Origin: Adineta steineri
Lineage: Eukaryota > Rotifera > Eurotatoria > Adinetida > Adinetidae
Assembly (NCBI GenBank): GCA_905250115.1
Contig: CAJNOI010000051.1
Location: 248,001 to 312,000, forward strand
Length of the DNA: 64,000 nt
Direction: 5' to 3'
Numbering within the stretch: position 1 is the stretch's first letter; each line of letters starts with the position of its first letter. Below are positions 63,826 to 64,000 of this stretch, piece after piece. Under the pieces are notes generated by a model. The model saw only the letters and a program-made list of their open reading frames with translations. It searched no databases and was not told where the DNA came from. The position numbers and the translations under genes were made by a program.

Positions 63826-64000
63826 ATTGCGTGAATTTTGTGAAAAAAAGAGGCGACAAGTGAGACATAAGACAATACTTATCCCACGTATCGATGAGGA
63901 CAAATGTGCAAAAGTAATGTTATCACCTGCAGCAATAGTTGTATTACCAAATGATAGTACATTTAATAAAGAACGTCGTGCTGGTACACAAAACATTCCG
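63826..64000 (+). CDS. Unrecognised exon running off the right edge (partial)
   Basis: After a CCATAG acceptor-like site, one frame stays open to the window end (58 codons; LREFCEKKRRQVRHK then VMLSPAAIVVLPNDS). It looks like real protein text with a basic helix followed by a hydrophobic strand. The minus strand is also open over the same stretch, so the strand is not certain. No family recognised. Confidence 0.4.

Overview
This is a nuclear, intron-rich eukaryotic window from an animal. It is AT-rich and most introns are only about 45-75 bp with GT...AG borders. The gene set is metazoan: an L1CAM/neuroglian-type adhesion receptor, an intermediate filament protein, rhodopsin-like receptors, acinus and POLDIP3/SKAR. 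It also carries large intronless genes that fuse an arginine ADP-ribosyltransferase-like domain to kinesin-light-chain-type TPRs, a family I know mainly from bdelloid rotifers. A bdelloid rotifer (Rotaria/Adineta type) is my best inference. A 100-N run at 55405-55504 shows it is a scaffold.

Layout. 1-4 kb: the 3' end of a coiled-coil gene ending in a PIP-box-like motif, a convergent coiled-coil gene, and a decayed minus-strand coding relic. 4-10 kb: cytochrome b5, a 14-exon acinus gene and PCMT, all on +. 10.5-17.6 kb (-): a three-exon GPCR and two tandem paralogs resembling the C-terminal H1 domain of KCTD8/12/16. 17.6-21.4 kb: intergenic, with a foldback (MITE-like) element. 21.4-24.5 kb (+): a 16-exon armadillo-like/TIR/SAM-like gene with a 6-nt microexon inside the TIR domain. 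27.6-34.1 kb (+): a 21-exon neuroglian/L1CAM homologue (6 Ig, 5 FN3, TM, ankyrin-binding FIGQY motif). 35.2-36.2 kb (+): a LIM-only protein. 37-38.2 kb (-): a GT43 glucuronyltransferase. 39.3-44.2 kb (+): a tight cluster of PSMC4, POLDIP3-like and TMEM186-like genes, convergent with an intermediate filament gene (-). 47.5-54.1 kb (+): two intronless ART-TPR paralogs. 57.5-58.5 kb (-): a divergent 7TM receptor. 61.6-63.5 kb (+): a SAM-dependent methyltransferase with a 1.07-kb intron. An open reading frame, probably an exon, runs off the right edge.

Most genes are ordinary single-copy housekeeping or neuronal genes (RNA processing: acinus and SKAR; proteolysis: Rpt3; protein repair: PCMT; mitochondrial biogenesis: TMEM186). 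The accessory part, and the best candidates for undescribed biology, are the tandem ART-TPR pair with its uncharacterised N-terminal alpha/beta domain, the ARM-TIR-SAM protein (a possible NAD+-consuming enzyme), the H1-only KCTD-like pair, and signs of trans-splicing or operon-like organisation. All gene models were spliced by hand; exon phases were checked and close in frame for every spliced gene listed.
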